A stretch of DNA of 64,000 nucleotides from SZUA-318 sp964412015 (GCA_964412015.1 CAYPMO010000018.1:1-64000), one strand, 5' to 3'. Positions 38,353-47,705 are shown, numbered from the stretch's first letter. Numbers and translations are program-made. Notes: generated by a model from the sequence alone, not told the origin.

Positions 38353-38904
38353 CTAGCCGCTCCTCCGGTGTTTGCGGTACCGGGCCAGGAGCATCCGCCG
38401 CGCCAGCGGTGACAGGTGATCGATGTAGAGAATCCCGTCGAGGTGGTCGATTTCGTGCTGGACGCAACGCGACAGCTCGCCCTCCGCCTCCAGATGGAAC
38501 GGTTCGCCTCGAGCGTCGAGGGCTTCCACCACCACCTCGGCCGGTCGTTCCACGGTCTCCCACACGCCTGGAATGCTGAGGCAGCCCTCCACACCCCGTG
38601 CCTTCTCGTCGCTCGTCGCGACCACCCGCGGGTTGATCATCGCGAAGGCCTTTCCCCTCCGCTGCGGTGGGACGTCGACGACCGCGATGCGCCGTGAAAC
38701 GTCCACCTGAGGCGCGGCGAGGCCCTGGCCTTCGCCCGCGTACATGGTGACGAACATGCGCTCGACGAGCTCACGCACTTCGTCGTCCACCTCCTCGACC
38801 TCCTGGGCGTGCTGACGGAGGACCGGCGCTCCCAGGTAGACAATCGGGAGTGCCCCGGCGGTGGAACGATGCTCCTCGTAGGAGCTGACGGAACTCGCGC
38901 GCAT
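38353..38904 (-). CDS. def: Peptide deformylase
   Basis: This 183-residue metal-dependent deformylase removes formyl from nascent Met. All three motifs are present: GQGLAAPQ (motif 1, GxGLAAPQ), EGCLSIPG (motif 2 with the Cys ligand) and QHEIDHLDG (motif 3, HExDH). The start is set by GGAGGAGG 6 nt upstream. The C-terminal helix extension is short. It is convergent with the TrmO fusion gene, 6 bp apart. The family acts at the ribosome exit. Confidence 0.96.
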   Translation of the reverse strand: MRASSVSSYEEHRSTAGALPIVYLGAPVLRQHAQEVEEVDDEVRELVERMFVTMYAGEGQGLAAPQVDVSRRIAVVDVPPQRRGKAFAMINPRVVATSDEKARGVEGCLSIPGVWETVERPAEVVVEALDARGEPFHLEAEGELSRCVQHEIDHLDGILYIDHLSPLARRMLLARYRKHRRSG

Positions 38905-39056
38905 GGCGCTCCTCCTCCGATCCTCGCGGAGGCGACCCACGGGCCCGTGCCCGGAGGAATGGACATACTCGCGAGGATTTCGGTCGACTGGATTCACTCG
39001 CAACATGGGATCTCGATCCCCCTGTCGTCAATGTCTCCATTCTGAGAGAGAGACAG

Positions 39057-39091
39057 TTGACATGCGAAGTGCCTTTTGTGTAGAGATACCA
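39057..39091 (+). promoter_or_regulatory. Candidate promoter for FeoA-like gene
   Basis: A perfect TTGACA (39057-39062) lies in an AT-rich island. The best -10-like hexamers are TAGAGA (18 bp away) and TACCAT (23 bp away), neither close to consensus, so the -10 is uncertain. The start codon is 52-80 bp downstream. Confidence 0.4.
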
Positions 39092-39142
39092 TAGAGTATG
39101 CACGGTCGCTCCAGGGGCTGCCCGTCAGACGCGAGGTGAGTC

Positions 39143-39403
39143 ATGAACGAACCTGTGCAGAGCCTCGCCGAGGTCGTCCCCGGTAGGGGAGTCGTCGTCT
39201 GCCGGATCCTGTTCGAGTGTCTTCAGAAGCATTGTGCCCAGATGGGTCTGCGCGAGGGAGACCGTCTGAGCCTCGTGAGAGGTGATCGTTCCGCCCTGCT
39301 CCTGCGCAAGTCGGACGGACAGTTCGTGACGTGCCTCCCGGACCTCGTACGGTTCATCGAGGTCCGCCCCGAGGCCGCATCATCGGAACGGGAGTCCGAC
39401 TAG
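39143..39403 (+). CDS. FeoA-domain-like small protein
   Basis: This 86-residue protein has an SH3-like fold pattern: SLAEVVPGRGVVVCRI, then the FeoA hallmark MGLREGDRLSLVRGD, and LVRFIEV at the end. FeoA proteins assist FeoB ferrous-iron transport, and the same fold ends DtxR regulators. No feoB is in the window, so it may be a stand-alone member with another partner. The start follows GAGGTGA. It sits in a less GC-rich island next to a TTGACA box. Confidence 0.65.
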   Translation: MNEPVQSLAEVVPGRGVVVCRILFECLQKHCAQMGLREGDRLSLVRGDRSALLLRKSDGQFVTCLPDLVRFIEVRPEAASSERESD

Positions 39404-39533
39404 GAAGGTCTCCCCCCGAAGCGGGCGAACCACCGCAATATGGGATCGCCTCCGGCCCTGAAGCGGACGGAAGCACGGGTCCGCTGCCATATTCCAGGCG
39501 ACGACGCCCGCGTACCCCGCGCAGGAGACCGAT

Positions 39534-40649
39534 GTGAGCCCGCTTCCCTTCAAGCCCTCCGAGCCGTTCACGCTCGGCGTGGAACTCGAGCTCCAGCTGC
39601 TCGAGACGCGCGACTACGACCTGGTCCGCGCCGCTCCGGACTTGCTCGAGCTCGTGAACAACCGGCCGCATCCGGGAATGCTGAAGCCGGAGGTTACGCA
39701 GAGCATGTTCGAAGCGAGCACCGGAATCCACTCGTCGCACGTATCCCTGCTCCGGGAGCTGCGCGGGATCCGCGACGCCATCGTGGAAGCGGCCGACACG
39801 ATGGGCATCGCGGTCGCCGGAGGAGGCGCACATCCGTTCCAGCACTGGATCAACCGGCGCATCTTCGATCGGCCGCGGTTCCACCACGTGTCGGCGCTGT
39901 ACGGATACCTTGCGCAGCAGTTCACGGTGTTCGGCCAACACATCCATGTCGGATGCCGGAGCGGGGACGAGGCGCTCTACCTCCTCCACGCGCTGGCGCG
40001 CTATGTGCCCCACCTGATCGCCCTGTCCGCGAGCTCACCCTTCTACCAGGGCGTGGACACATCGTTCGACTCCTCACGGCTCAATTCCGTCCTCGCGTTC
40101 CCGCTGTCCGGGCGTGCCCCGCTCCTCGTGCGCTGGACCGACTTCAGCTCCTACTTCGATCGGATGCGCAAGGCTCGAATCGTACGGAGCATCAAGGATT
40201 TCTACTGGGACATCCGCCCGCATCCCGACTACGGAACGGTCGAGATCCGCATCTGCGATACGCCCCTCACCGTGGAGCATGCGGCCACGCTCGCGGCCTA
40301 CGTCCAGAGCCTCGCGCGCTGGCTGCTCGCCGAGCGTCCCCACCCGCTCTCGGAAGACATCTACCTCTCCTATTCGTTCAATCGGTTCCAGGCATGCAGG
40401 TTCGGGATGCAGGGTGAGGTGGTGGACATCCTGGAGGGTACGCGCCGTACCATCCACGAGGACTTGCTCGCCACGCTCGCCATCCTCACGGCTCGCGCCG
40501 CCGAGCCCGAGGAGAGGTCGGTCCTCGAATCGATCGCGGCCGTGGCGCGGGACGGCAACGACGCGCGCTGGATGCGTGAGCGGTACGTCCTCACGTCGTC
40601 GTTCTCCGACCTGATGGAGAGGCAAGCGGGACGGTTCCGCGGTCGGTAG
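39534..40649 (+). CDS. YbdK-type carboxylate-amine ligase (GCS2)
   Basis: This 371-residue glutamine-synthetase-fold ligase of the GCS2 family has FTLGVELELQLLE at the N-terminus (metal-binding Glu residues), GGGAHPFQHW, and FGQHIHVGC (the family His/Gly block). YGTVEIRICDTPLTVE follows, with a C-terminal helical region. YbdK has weak gamma-glutamyl-cysteine ligase activity; the natural substrate is unknown. The start codon is GTG at 39534, preceded by AGGAGA. Confidence 0.92.
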   Translation: MSPLPFKPSEPFTLGVELELQLLETRDYDLVRAAPDLLELVNNRPHPGMLKPEVTQSMFEASTGIHSSHVSLLRELRGIRDAIVEAADTMGIAVAGGGAHPFQHWINRRIFDRPRFHHVSALYGYLAQQFTVFGQHIHVGCRSGDEALYLLHALARYVPHLIALSASSPFYQGVDTSFDSSRLNSVLAFPLSGRAPLLVRWTDFSSYFDRMRKARIVRSIKDFYWDIRPHPDYGTVEIRICDTPLTVEHAATLAAYVQSLARWLLAERPHPLSEDIYLSYSFNRFQACRFGMQGEVVDILEGTRRTIHEDLLATLAILTARAAEPEERSVLESIAAVARDGNDARWMRERYVLTSSFSDLMERQAGRFRGR

Positions 40650-40838
40650 CGATCGGCCGCAGCAACAGGTCTGGTCCAGCACCTCACGCGCGTCGTAGCC
40701 GTGTAGTATCCGTGGGCGGTTGGGCGGAGGCTCCGTCTGGGCGCGGCGACGGGTCATGTTCAGAGGAGGGCTCGGGTCACGAGAAGGTTGCCTGAATGGG
40801 GGCTCCGCGACTTCGTTGTGCAAGCCATTCCGGAGACG

Positions 40839-41603
40839 ATGCCCATGCCGCGCCCCCGATCCACCCCCTGTTCCCTCCGCCCGACCCTCCTCGCGGCCGT
40901 CGCCACCCTGGGAGCGGCGGGATGCGACATCCCGGAGTTCGAGGGGCCCCAGATCCAGAGCCCGCCCCCCGCGTTCACACTGAACCCGGCGGCCTCCGAG
41001 CAGAGGCCCATGTTCCCGGACCTGCGCGTCGTCCACCACGACGCCTGGGTCGAGGCCTCGTGGGGCGACTTCAGCGGGATCTACATCAACGGGCATCCGG
41101 GCGTCCTGGAATCCGGCGAGGTCGAGGCGGCGCGCCAGGCCGCGATGGCGGCCGCGTTCGGACAGCGCGCGGAGTTCGGCGAGATCGAGTCCCTCCAGGT
41201 GGACGGTCGCACCGCCTGGGGATGGGGAGAGGAGTGGCGGCTCGAGAACGGCGGGCTCCAGTACGTGGTGTTCCGCGCGGCGATCCCGTACGACACGATC
41301 ACGTACGCGGTGGACTTCATCACCGGCGATCCCGGGCTGAAGATCCGCCCCGACAGCCTACGCACGATCGTGGCGAGCTTCGCCGTCGGGCGAACCACGT
41401 GGAACGTCCCGCTCCTCCTGCTCTCGGCCGGCGTGATCCTGCTCCTGGCAGGAACCGCGCGGTCGCGGGCCGAGGCGAGAGCGGCGCGGCACGCGCGCAT
41501 CCCCCTCCCGAAAATCCCGAAGAAGGCGCCCGCCGACGCGGAACCGAAGGACGGCGCACCCTCTCCTCCGCCCGGTCCGGAATCCGCGCCGCCCAGCTCC
41601 TAG
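40839..41603 (+). CDS. Lipoprotein with C-terminal membrane helix, unknown function
   Basis: This 254-residue protein has a signal ending in a lipobox (LGAAGC) near residue 30. A globular region (HHDAWVEASWGDFSGIYING, GEEWRLENGGLQYVVFRAAI, YAVDFITGDPGLKIRP) is followed by one transmembrane helix (VPLLLLSAGVILLLAGT). A Lys/Pro-rich tail (RIPLPKIPKKAPADAEPKDG) ends the protein. I do not recognise a family. The lipid anchor and the later helix together predict a periplasmic domain with a cytoplasmic basic tail. Start 40839 has GGAG 4 nt upstream. Confidence 0.75.
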   Translation: MPMPRPRSTPCSLRPTLLAAVATLGAAGCDIPEFEGPQIQSPPPAFTLNPAASEQRPMFPDLRVVHHDAWVEASWGDFSGIYINGHPGVLESGEVEAARQAAMAAAFGQRAEFGEIESLQVDGRTAWGWGEEWRLENGGLQYVVFRAAIPYDTITYAVDFITGDPGLKIRPDSLRTIVASFAVGRTTWNVPLLLLSAGVILLLAGTARSRAEARAARHARIPLPKIPKKAPADAEPKDGAPSPPPGPESAPPSS

Positions 41604-41604
41604 C

Positions 41605-42555
41605 CTACTCCGGGACGCGAACCCGCGCGTCCCGGCCCGTCGCGTCCCAATCCACGTCCCGAGCCGACCCGAGGGAGGTCTCCGCCGCCAGCGTCCCCTC
41701 GGCGATTCCCCCCGCGATGCTCATCCGGGTCCCCTCCACCTCGGCCGCCTCGGTCGTCCCGTTGGGCAGGACGCCCACCCACGCGTCACGACCCGAGCGC
41801 TTCGCCGCGTAGCACGCCTGGTCGGCGAGGCCCAGGACCGTCTCCCACGCGACGCCCTCCGAATCCGCGGCCAGGAACGGAAACGCCGCGAAGCCGATCG
41901 AGCACGTGCGGTGAAGGGTGCGCCCATCTCCCGCCGTGAAGATGCGGCCACGGACCGCCTGGCGCATGCGCTCGGCGAACGGGCTCGCTCCAGCGCGGTC
42001 CACGTGCCTGCTGAGCACGAGGAATTCCTCTCCTCCCCACCGCACGACGAGATCCGAGGCCCGGCTCGTCTCGATGAGGACGTCGGCAACCTGCTGGAGG
42101 ACACGGTCACCCGCCGCGTGACCGTAGCCGTCGTTCACCGACTTGAAGTCGTCCAGATCGAGCACGTAGAAGATCAGATCGTGTCCTTTCGGAGTCGTGC
42201 CCCGACCGGCGGTCTCGCGGTAGGCCCGCAGCGTGACCGCGACATCCAGGTCCACCGCCTGGAACAGGTAACGGCGGTTGGGAAGGCCCGTGAGCGTGTC
42301 GGTGAGACATAACTCCTTCAGCCGCGTATTGGCTTCCGACAGCGCGGCCGTTCGTTGGAGAACCTCCGCCTCCAGGGCTCGCTGGTGCCGCGACACGACG
42401 TGGCCCCGATAGAGGAGGAAGGCTACGATCGCAATCAGGATGGCGACGGCGATCTCCGGGGACTCTCGCGCCTGCACCGCGAGGACCAGCGTAGCAGCGA
42501 GGAGAAGCGTGGCGGCCACGACGGGCCGCAGCGCCGGCTTCTCGTGTGGCTTCAT
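41605..42555 (-). CDS. Membrane-anchored diguanylate cyclase (GGDEF)
   Basis: This 316-residue protein has two N-terminal hydrophobic segments (VVAATLLLAATLVLAVQ and IAVAILIAIVAFLLYRG) and a short coiled coil (about 65-90). The GGDEF domain contains LTDTLTGLPNRRYL, LDLDDFKSVNDGYGH and the active-site motif RWGGEEFLVL. An inhibitory RxxD site (RASD) lies five residues before GGEEF, so product inhibition is likely. It synthesises cyclic di-GMP from GTP. The next Met upstream (42651) adds 32 residues of doubtful value. The gene is divergent from the ABC-F gene. Confidence 0.9.
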   Translation of the reverse strand: MKPHEKPALRPVVAATLLLAATLVLAVQARESPEIAVAILIAIVAFLLYRGHVVSRHQRALEAEVLQRTAALSEANTRLKELCLTDTLTGLPNRRYLFQAVDLDVAVTLRAYRETAGRGTTPKGHDLIFYVLDLDDFKSVNDGYGHAAGDRVLQQVADVLIETSRASDLVVRWGGEEFLVLSRHVDRAGASPFAERMRQAVRGRIFTAGDGRTLHRTCSIGFAAFPFLAADSEGVAWETVLGLADQACYAAKRSGRDAWVGVLPNGTTEAAEVEGTRMSIAGGIAEGTLAAETSLGSARDVDWDATGRDARVRVPE

Positions 42556-42756
42556 GAGCGCGGATTCAAGAGAAGACGGTGTCTCGCGGACGAATCTTCC
42601 AACCTTCGAATCCCTGAAGGAGACGACCAGACTATGTCGGTGGACGGTCATCGGCGGCGTCGAACTGTCCGATTCGACTGCGAACCGTCCTGCCGTGAAG
42701 GCCGCGACGCCGCTAGCTTTCCGGCCCGCGCCATCCCGTCTCCCCTTCGCTCCTCC

Positions 42757-44691
42757 GTGTCGCACATCATCGCCTCCGGCGTGGCCGTCGAGTTCGGCGC
42801 CACCACCGTCTTCCAGGACGTCGGCTTCACCGTCGCCCGCGGTGAGCGTTGGGGCGTCGTGGGCCGCAACGGGTCGGGAAAGACCAGCCTCTTCAACCTG
42901 CTGGCCGGCACCCTCATGCCCTCGCGCGGATCGATCACGCTTCCGGGCGGGCTCCGCCTCACGTTGCTCGACCAGCACCGGACGTTCCCCCCGGGCTCCT
43001 CCGTGTGGGACGCCGCAGCGGCGGCGTTCGGGGACCTGGCCGACCTCGAGCGCTCCCTTCACGCGCAGGCCGAGGCCATGTCCCATGGCGAGCCGACGCC
43101 GCAGGCGCTGGCCCGGTACGACCGGGACCTGGAGCGGTTCGAGCGTGAAGGGGGCTACGGCATGGACGCCCGGGTGGACGCGGTCCTCCAGGGCCTCGGC
43201 TTCGATCCCCGTGCCGCCCGGACGATGCCGGCCTCGCGCCTCAGCGGCGGCGAGCTGGGACGCGTCGCTCTGGCGCGTCAGCTCGCCGCTCCGGCCGACG
43301 TCCTGCTCCTGGACGAGCCGACGAACCACCTCGACCTCTCCACGACCCGCTGGCTCGTGGACTACCTGCGGGAGCTCGACGCGACGGTCCTGCTGATCAG
43401 CCACGACCGTGCGTTCCTCGAGGCGGTCACCGATCACATCCTCCACTTCGAGGACGGCACGGCCACGCCCTGGGTGGGCGGATACGGCCGTTTCGTCGCC
43501 CAGCGCGCCGAGGCGCGCCTCGCGCAGGAGCGCGCCTACGATCTCCAGCGCCGGATGATCGCCAGGGAGGAGGATTTCATCCGCAGGAACATCGCCGGGC
43601 AGAAGACCGCCCAGGCCAGGAGCCGAAGGAAGAAGCTCGAGCGCCTGCCCCGGCTCTCCCCGCCCCCGGACGCCGGGGACGTGATGGTGCTGCGGCTCGA
43701 GCCGGCCGTGCGGGGCGGCGACCAGGTGCTCGTGGCCGACGACGTGGCCCTCGCCGTGGATGGCCGCACGCTCCTCGAGGGATTCAGCGCCGTCCTCCAC
43801 CGCGGCGACGTCGTAGGGCTCATCGGTGCGAACGGCGCGGGGAAGTCCACGCTTCTGGACGCCGTGGCGGGTGAACGGCCCGTGGACGGGGGCTCTCTCC
43901 GCCTCGGCGCGTCCATCGAGGTGGCCTACTACCGCCAGGACATGGCACAGATCCCCATGGGTAAGACGCTCTTCGACACGATCAACGACCGGAGGCCGAC
44001 CTGGGACCGGGGCCAGGTCCAGGCCCATCTGGGCCGCTTCGGGTTCTCGGGCGAGGAGGCGCAGCGCAAGACGGATACGCTCTCGGGAGGAGAGAGAGCG
44101 CGCGTGGCGCTCGCGATGCTCATGCTGACGCACGCGAACTTCGTGCTCCTCGACGAGCCCACGAACCACCTCGACGTCGAGTCGGTCGAGGCGCTCGAGG
44201 ATGCCCTGGAGGGCTTCCGGGGATCGGTGCTGCTCGTGAGCCACGACCAGGCCCTTCTCGAGAACCTCGTGACGCGCGTCTGGGCGATCGAGGACGGCCA
44301 CATCACGGACTACCGCGGAACGTTCGCGGATTGGGAGGCGTCCCGGGCCGAGCGAGCCGACGCGGCGGCCCGCCGCGAGGCCGAGGAGCAGGCCGCCGAG
44401 ACCGAGCGGGAGCGCAAGGCGCATCGGGTGCGGGTCGATCGGGAGAAACAGGCGCGGAAGCGGACGAAGGCGTTACGCCGGCTGGCGGAGGAGGCCGAGG
44501 CGGAGGCGCATCGCCTGGAACGCCGCGTGGCCGAGCTGAACGGCGCGCTGGCCGACCCCGCGCTCTACGGGGGTGACGCCGAGAGCATACAGAAGGCGCT
44601 CGACCTCAAGGCCGAGCTGGCCCGGGTCGAGAGCGAGCTCACCGTCGCGATGGAACGGTGGATGGAGGCGCACGACGCGCTCGGAGACTGA
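42757..44691 (+). CDS. ABC-F ATPase (Uup/EttA-like)
   Basis: This 644-residue soluble protein has two ABC cassettes and no membrane domain: Walker A GRNGSGKTS and GANGAGKST, signatures LSGGELGRVALA and LSGGERARVALA, and Walker B VLLLDEPTNHLDLS and VLLDEPTNHLDVES. The linker between the cassettes (about residues 240-300) is the charged tRNA-facing arm (EEDFIRRNIAGQKTAQARSR). A C-terminal coiled coil (about 530-640) matches Uup-like proteins that bind DNA or ribosomes. The start is GTG at 42757. It probably acts at the ribosomal E site; antibiotic protection cannot be inferred. Confidence 0.92.
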   Translation: MSHIIASGVAVEFGATTVFQDVGFTVARGERWGVVGRNGSGKTSLFNLLAGTLMPSRGSITLPGGLRLTLLDQHRTFPPGSSVWDAAAAAFGDLADLERSLHAQAEAMSHGEPTPQALARYDRDLERFEREGGYGMDARVDAVLQGLGFDPRAARTMPASRLSGGELGRVALARQLAAPADVLLLDEPTNHLDLSTTRWLVDYLRELDATVLLISHDRAFLEAVTDHILHFEDGTATPWVGGYGRFVAQRAEARLAQERAYDLQRRMIAREEDFIRRNIAGQKTAQARSRRKKLERLPRLSPPPDAGDVMVLRLEPAVRGGDQVLVADDVALAVDGRTLLEGFSAVLHRGDVVGLIGANGAGKSTLLDAVAGERPVDGGSLRLGASIEVAYYRQDMAQIPMGKTLFDTINDRRPTWDRGQVQAHLGRFGFSGEEAQRKTDTLSGGERARVALAMLMLTHANFVLLDEPTNHLDVESVEALEDALEGFRGSVLLVSHDQALLENLVTRVWAIEDGHITDYRGTFADWEASRAERADAAARREAEEQAAETERERKAHRVRVDREKQARKRTKALRRLAEEAEAEAHRLERRVAELNGALADPALYGGDAESIQKALDLKAELARVESELTVAMERWMEAHDALGD

Positions 44692-45286
44692 CGGCCCGGT
44701 CCACCGCGTGCCCGTTCGTGTAGATCAGGTCGCCCAACGGAGAGTTGTCACCGTTCGCCGAATTGGCGGCGACGTGGAACAGCACGCGCCGTTCCGCCGA
44801 GGGCGCCACCCACTCCACGGTCCAGCGGGCGACCTCGGGCGTGTCGGAGCGAGTGCCGTCCGGGCTATGCTGGGCGTAGAGTACGCCCGCGGAATCCACG
44901 ATCTCGACCCGGGGCCCCACGGCGATCAACGCACCCGCCGGCCTGCCGTCCTCGAAGCGCGCCGAGAGCTGGAAGCCGGCCGCGGCCATTCCACTGCTGT
45001 GCAGGCTCACGACGATCGGGTACGAGCGGGCCGGCTCGTACGACGGAGGTAGGCCCTCCAACTCCACCCGCCCGCCCGGCGCGTTGAGGTCGAACTCGCT
45101 GTGGCACTCCCGACAGGTGGGCTCGCCGAAACCGCCCGTGTGCGCGGCGGGCGGGCCGTAGGCATGGGTCGTGAACGCGTGGTGCACGGTGGGTGGGGGC
45201 GCGGCGCGCTCCCACCCACCGAACGACAGCGAAACCGCGACCACCGCCGCTCCGATTCCCGCCTCCCTCGGGGCGGAACGCCTCAA
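44639..45286 (-). CDS. Exported CXXCH haem-motif protein with Reeler-like domain
   Basis: This 215-residue protein starts with TTG at 45286 in a TTGA overlap with the upstream Vgb-like gene stop. A signal peptide (EAGIGAAVVAVSLSFGGWE) is followed by one c-type haem motif CRECH (about residue 60). A Reeler/choice-of-anchor-like strand region follows (LPPSYEPARSYPIVVSLHSS, GFQLSARFEDGRPAG, WVAPSAERRVLFHVAANSANG). It could be a monohaem c-type cytochrome of a secreted redox complex. The 3' end overlaps the convergent ABC-F gene by 53 bp. Confidence 0.78.
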   Translation of the reverse strand: MRRSAPREAGIGAAVVAVSLSFGGWERAAPPPTVHHAFTTHAYGPPAAHTGGFGEPTCRECHSEFDLNAPGGRVELEGLPPSYEPARSYPIVVSLHSSGMAAAGFQLSARFEDGRPAGALIAVGPRVEIVDSAGVLYAQHSPDGTRSDTPEVARWTVEWVAPSAERRVLFHVAANSANGDNSPLGDLIYTNGHAVDRAVSLRARRAPPSTVPSRR

Positions 45287-46326
45287 CCGACGCTCCGCCG
45301 CCTGGGCGGAAGCACGGCGCGCCCCACGGTCCCGACGTCGGTGCCGAACCAGACCGTGTTCGTCTTCTCGTCGAACATCATATGCCGGACGGTCCCGGCA
45401 CCGCTCTCTACCGGCACCGACGAGAAGAAGTCCTCGGTCGCGGGATCGAAGCCGACGAGCCGATTGGGCCGCACGCCGGTCTCCACGAACCAGATCCGGT
45501 CGTCGCCGTCCACCGCCATCCCGTACGGGCGCGCTCGAGCGCCCGACGGCATGGCCCACTCCCGCACCGCGCCCGTCGCGGGATCGAGCCTGCCGAGATA
45601 GCCGCGCGCGTAATCCACGTACCAGACGATGTCGTCGGAGGTGATGCCGATCCGACGGGGACGGGCCGCGGGGTCGGGTAGATCGAACGTTCTCAGCCCG
45701 AAGGTCTCCGGATCCACCGTGGCGATCTTGTTCGTGTTGAACAGCACGACCCACGGCCGGTCCTCCGAGTCCATCGCGATTCCGTAGGGGCGGCTGCTCC
45801 CCGGCTGCCCATTGCGGCCGGGAACCCGAGGCGCCTCGACCAGTCGGATCTCGCCGGTCTCCTTCCAGAGCTTGCCGATGAAGTTTCCGCCCTGGACGGT
45901 GAACCACAGGTCGCCCGCGGCGTCGAACACGAGCGTGTGCGGGTCCCGAGCCCGCTCGTCGGGCATCGGGAAAACCTCGACCTCGTGGGTCCGCGGGTCG
46001 ATGCGCCCGATGTTCCCGACTCGGTTGCCGGTGTACCAGGGCACGCCCTCCGCGTCCACGACGATGTTGTGGGGCCCGGCACCTTCGGGGAGGTCCACGC
46101 GCCGGATGTGACCGCTCCCGGGATCGAGCACGCCGGCGTAGTGGCCGGTCTGGCCGACGAACCAGACCTCGCCGTCCGGGGCGACGTACGGGTCCCTGGG
46201 TCGTGTGTCATCCCAGGGCACCTGCCATTCGGTGAGCTTCGGGTCGTGATCTTCCTGGGCTGTTCCTGCACCGGGAACGGTAGCGAAGCCCAGAGCCGCG
46301 ATGAGCAGGGCAGTTGCTCTCCGCAT
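45283..46326 (-). CDS. Virginiamycin B lyase-like (Vgb) secreted propeller
   Basis: This 347-residue protein has a signal peptide (ALLIAALGFATVPGAGTAQ). It carries regular blades of the NHL/Vgb kind: DPYVAPDGEVWFVGQTG, PHNIVVDAEGVPWYTGN, DPHTLVFDAAGDLWFTVQGG, RPYGIAMDSEDRPWVV and RPYGMAVDGDDRIWFVETG. Vgb lyases linearise streptogramin B, but most homologues in environmental bacteria are only similar in fold, and no assay-linked residue can be confirmed here. The ribosome site AGGAGGTA lies 6 nt before the start. It shares TTGA with the CXXCH gene, which suggests a joint redox or binding task. Confidence 0.88.
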   Translation of the reverse strand: MRRATALLIAALGFATVPGAGTAQEDHDPKLTEWQVPWDDTRPRDPYVAPDGEVWFVGQTGHYAGVLDPGSGHIRRVDLPEGAGPHNIVVDAEGVPWYTGNRVGNIGRIDPRTHEVEVFPMPDERARDPHTLVFDAAGDLWFTVQGGNFIGKLWKETGEIRLVEAPRVPGRNGQPGSSRPYGIAMDSEDRPWVVLFNTNKIATVDPETFGLRTFDLPDPAARPRRIGITSDDIVWYVDYARGYLGRLDPATGAVREWAMPSGARARPYGMAVDGDDRIWFVETGVRPNRLVGFDPATEDFFSSVPVESGAGTVRHMMFDEKTNTVWFGTDVGTVGRAVLPPRRRSVG

Positions 46327-46406
46327 GGGACTACCTCCTGTGAGGTGTACCACAGCCGCCGGAAGACACGCGGAGGCGCAGGAACGCCGGCGCGGGTCCC
46401 GGGCGT

Positions 46407-47516
46407 CTAGCCCCAGGGATAACCTTCCTCGGGGGCGATGTTCCGGGCCCCGAAGAGCAGCTCGATCATCCGTTGCCAGGATTCCCAGGTCGCGGTCCGG
46501 CCGTAGACCGAGTTCGTCTTCACGGCCAAGACCAGGTCCACGGCCGGAAACACGGTGATCCACTGCCCGACGGCTCCGCGCGCCGTATACGCACCCGCGA
46601 ACGGGCCGGTCGCGCACGGACCGTCCCAGACCCACCACATATACCCGTACCCGAAGTACCCGTCGCGGCGCCGGACGGGGTTCATCTCTCCGAGCGGGGT
46701 CACGGGCCTGACGATCTCCCGGGCCCACTCACGCGGGATCACCTGCCGGCCGTTCCAGTTCCCCTCGTTGAGCATGAGGAGGCCGATCCGAGCCATGTCG
46801 CGCGCGGACAACCACATGTGATACGCCGGATTGACCGAGACGCTCAGGTTGCCGCTCTTGCGCTGCGCGCTCCGGTCCCAGTTCTCGAACTGGAGGGGAA
46901 CCGCGAGCTGCGCCTGGACCTCGTCGTAGATATCACGCCCCGTCAGCTTCTCGAACACCGCACCGGCCGCGTTGAAATCCCAATTGCTGTAGAGCTGATA
47001 CGTACCCGGCTGCTGGGAGCCCCGCGGGGGAGCGGATGCCAGATCGTCGCCGCTGTTGGAGGCGGGATGGTAGACGCCCGAGCGCGCCGTGATGAGGTGC
47101 CGGATGCGGGCCTGCTTCTCGATCGGCAGGAGACCGCCGATGTCGTCCATCCCAAGGTCCGCGAGCGTCAGGTCGAGGTCGATGACGCCCTTCTCGACCC
47201 ACGTGCCGTACAGCATCGAGAGGACGCTCTTGCGGGCCGAGGCGAGGTAGGACAGCTCCTCGACGTCTCCGAAAGTGCCCACGATGCGGCCGCGGTCCAC
47301 CACCACGACGCCGGTCATCCAGGAACTGTCGCGGACGAAGTTGAGCGCGGTTCGCAACTTCGCCGCATCCCATCCGTAGGCGGCCAGGTCGCCTCGGGAG
47401 ACGACCTCCCACGTCTCCCCCGGGAAGACGGCGTCGGTGCGGACCTGGGCGCCGGCCTGGAGAGTGGCGAGCAGGCCGAGCGCGATAGCGAAGACGGCGG
47501 TACGCGGGCGGATCAT
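46407..47516 (-). CDS. Exported serine hydrolase (beta-lactamase/class C fold)
   Basis: This 369-residue protein has a signal peptide (AVFAIALGLLATLQAGAQ). The catalytic pair is SARKSVLSMLYG (SxxK at about residue 90) and YSNWDFNAAG (YxN). A late GAVGQWITVFP takes the place of the KTG/HxG strand. FYGFGYMWW-like GYGYMWWVWDG is typical of the esterase/DD-peptidase-like members. Substrates may be esters or D-amino acid peptides. It lies upstream of the Vgb-like gene on the same strand with an 80-bp gap. Confidence 0.9.
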   Translation of the reverse strand: MIRPRTAVFAIALGLLATLQAGAQVRTDAVFPGETWEVVSRGDLAAYGWDAAKLRTALNFVRDSSWMTGVVVVDRGRIVGTFGDVEELSYLASARKSVLSMLYGTWVEKGVIDLDLTLADLGMDDIGGLLPIEKQARIRHLITARSGVYHPASNSGDDLASAPPRGSQQPGTYQLYSNWDFNAAGAVFEKLTGRDIYDEVQAQLAVPLQFENWDRSAQRKSGNLSVSVNPAYHMWLSARDMARIGLLMLNEGNWNGRQVIPREWAREIVRPVTPLGEMNPVRRRDGYFGYGYMWWVWDGPCATGPFAGAYTARGAVGQWITVFPAVDLVLAVKTNSVYGRTATWESWQRMIELLFGARNIAPEEGYPWG

Positions 47517-47649
47517 GGTGGGACCCTCGAAGGTCGTGAGCGCTTTTCGTTCAACGTAGAGACCGCGCCCGCCCCGGGCCATGCCCACCCCGCCGCTCGC
47601 GACGAAACCGGCCCGGCACGGGCGTGCCGTTCCGCTCCCTGAACGAGAA

Positions 47650-47679
47650 GGCCCCCTGGCGCATTCGCGCCAGGGGGCC
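47650..47679 (-). terminator. Terminator of the cold-shock gene
   Basis: A perfect 13-bp stem (GGCCCCCTGGCGC, 47650-47662, with its complement 47667-47679) encloses the tetraloop ATTC, about 27 bp past the csp stop. Minus-strand sequence after it begins TTCTCGTT, a weak T-run. The hairpin strength makes termination likely. Confidence 0.75.
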
Positions 47680-47705
47680 GGAGCACTCGTGGTTCGTGCG
47701 TCGCC

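Noticed and set aside
42652..44424. Extension of the GGDEF gene upstream
   Set aside because: It is antisense to the ABC-F gene and lacks recognisable features; the membrane anchor begins after 42555.
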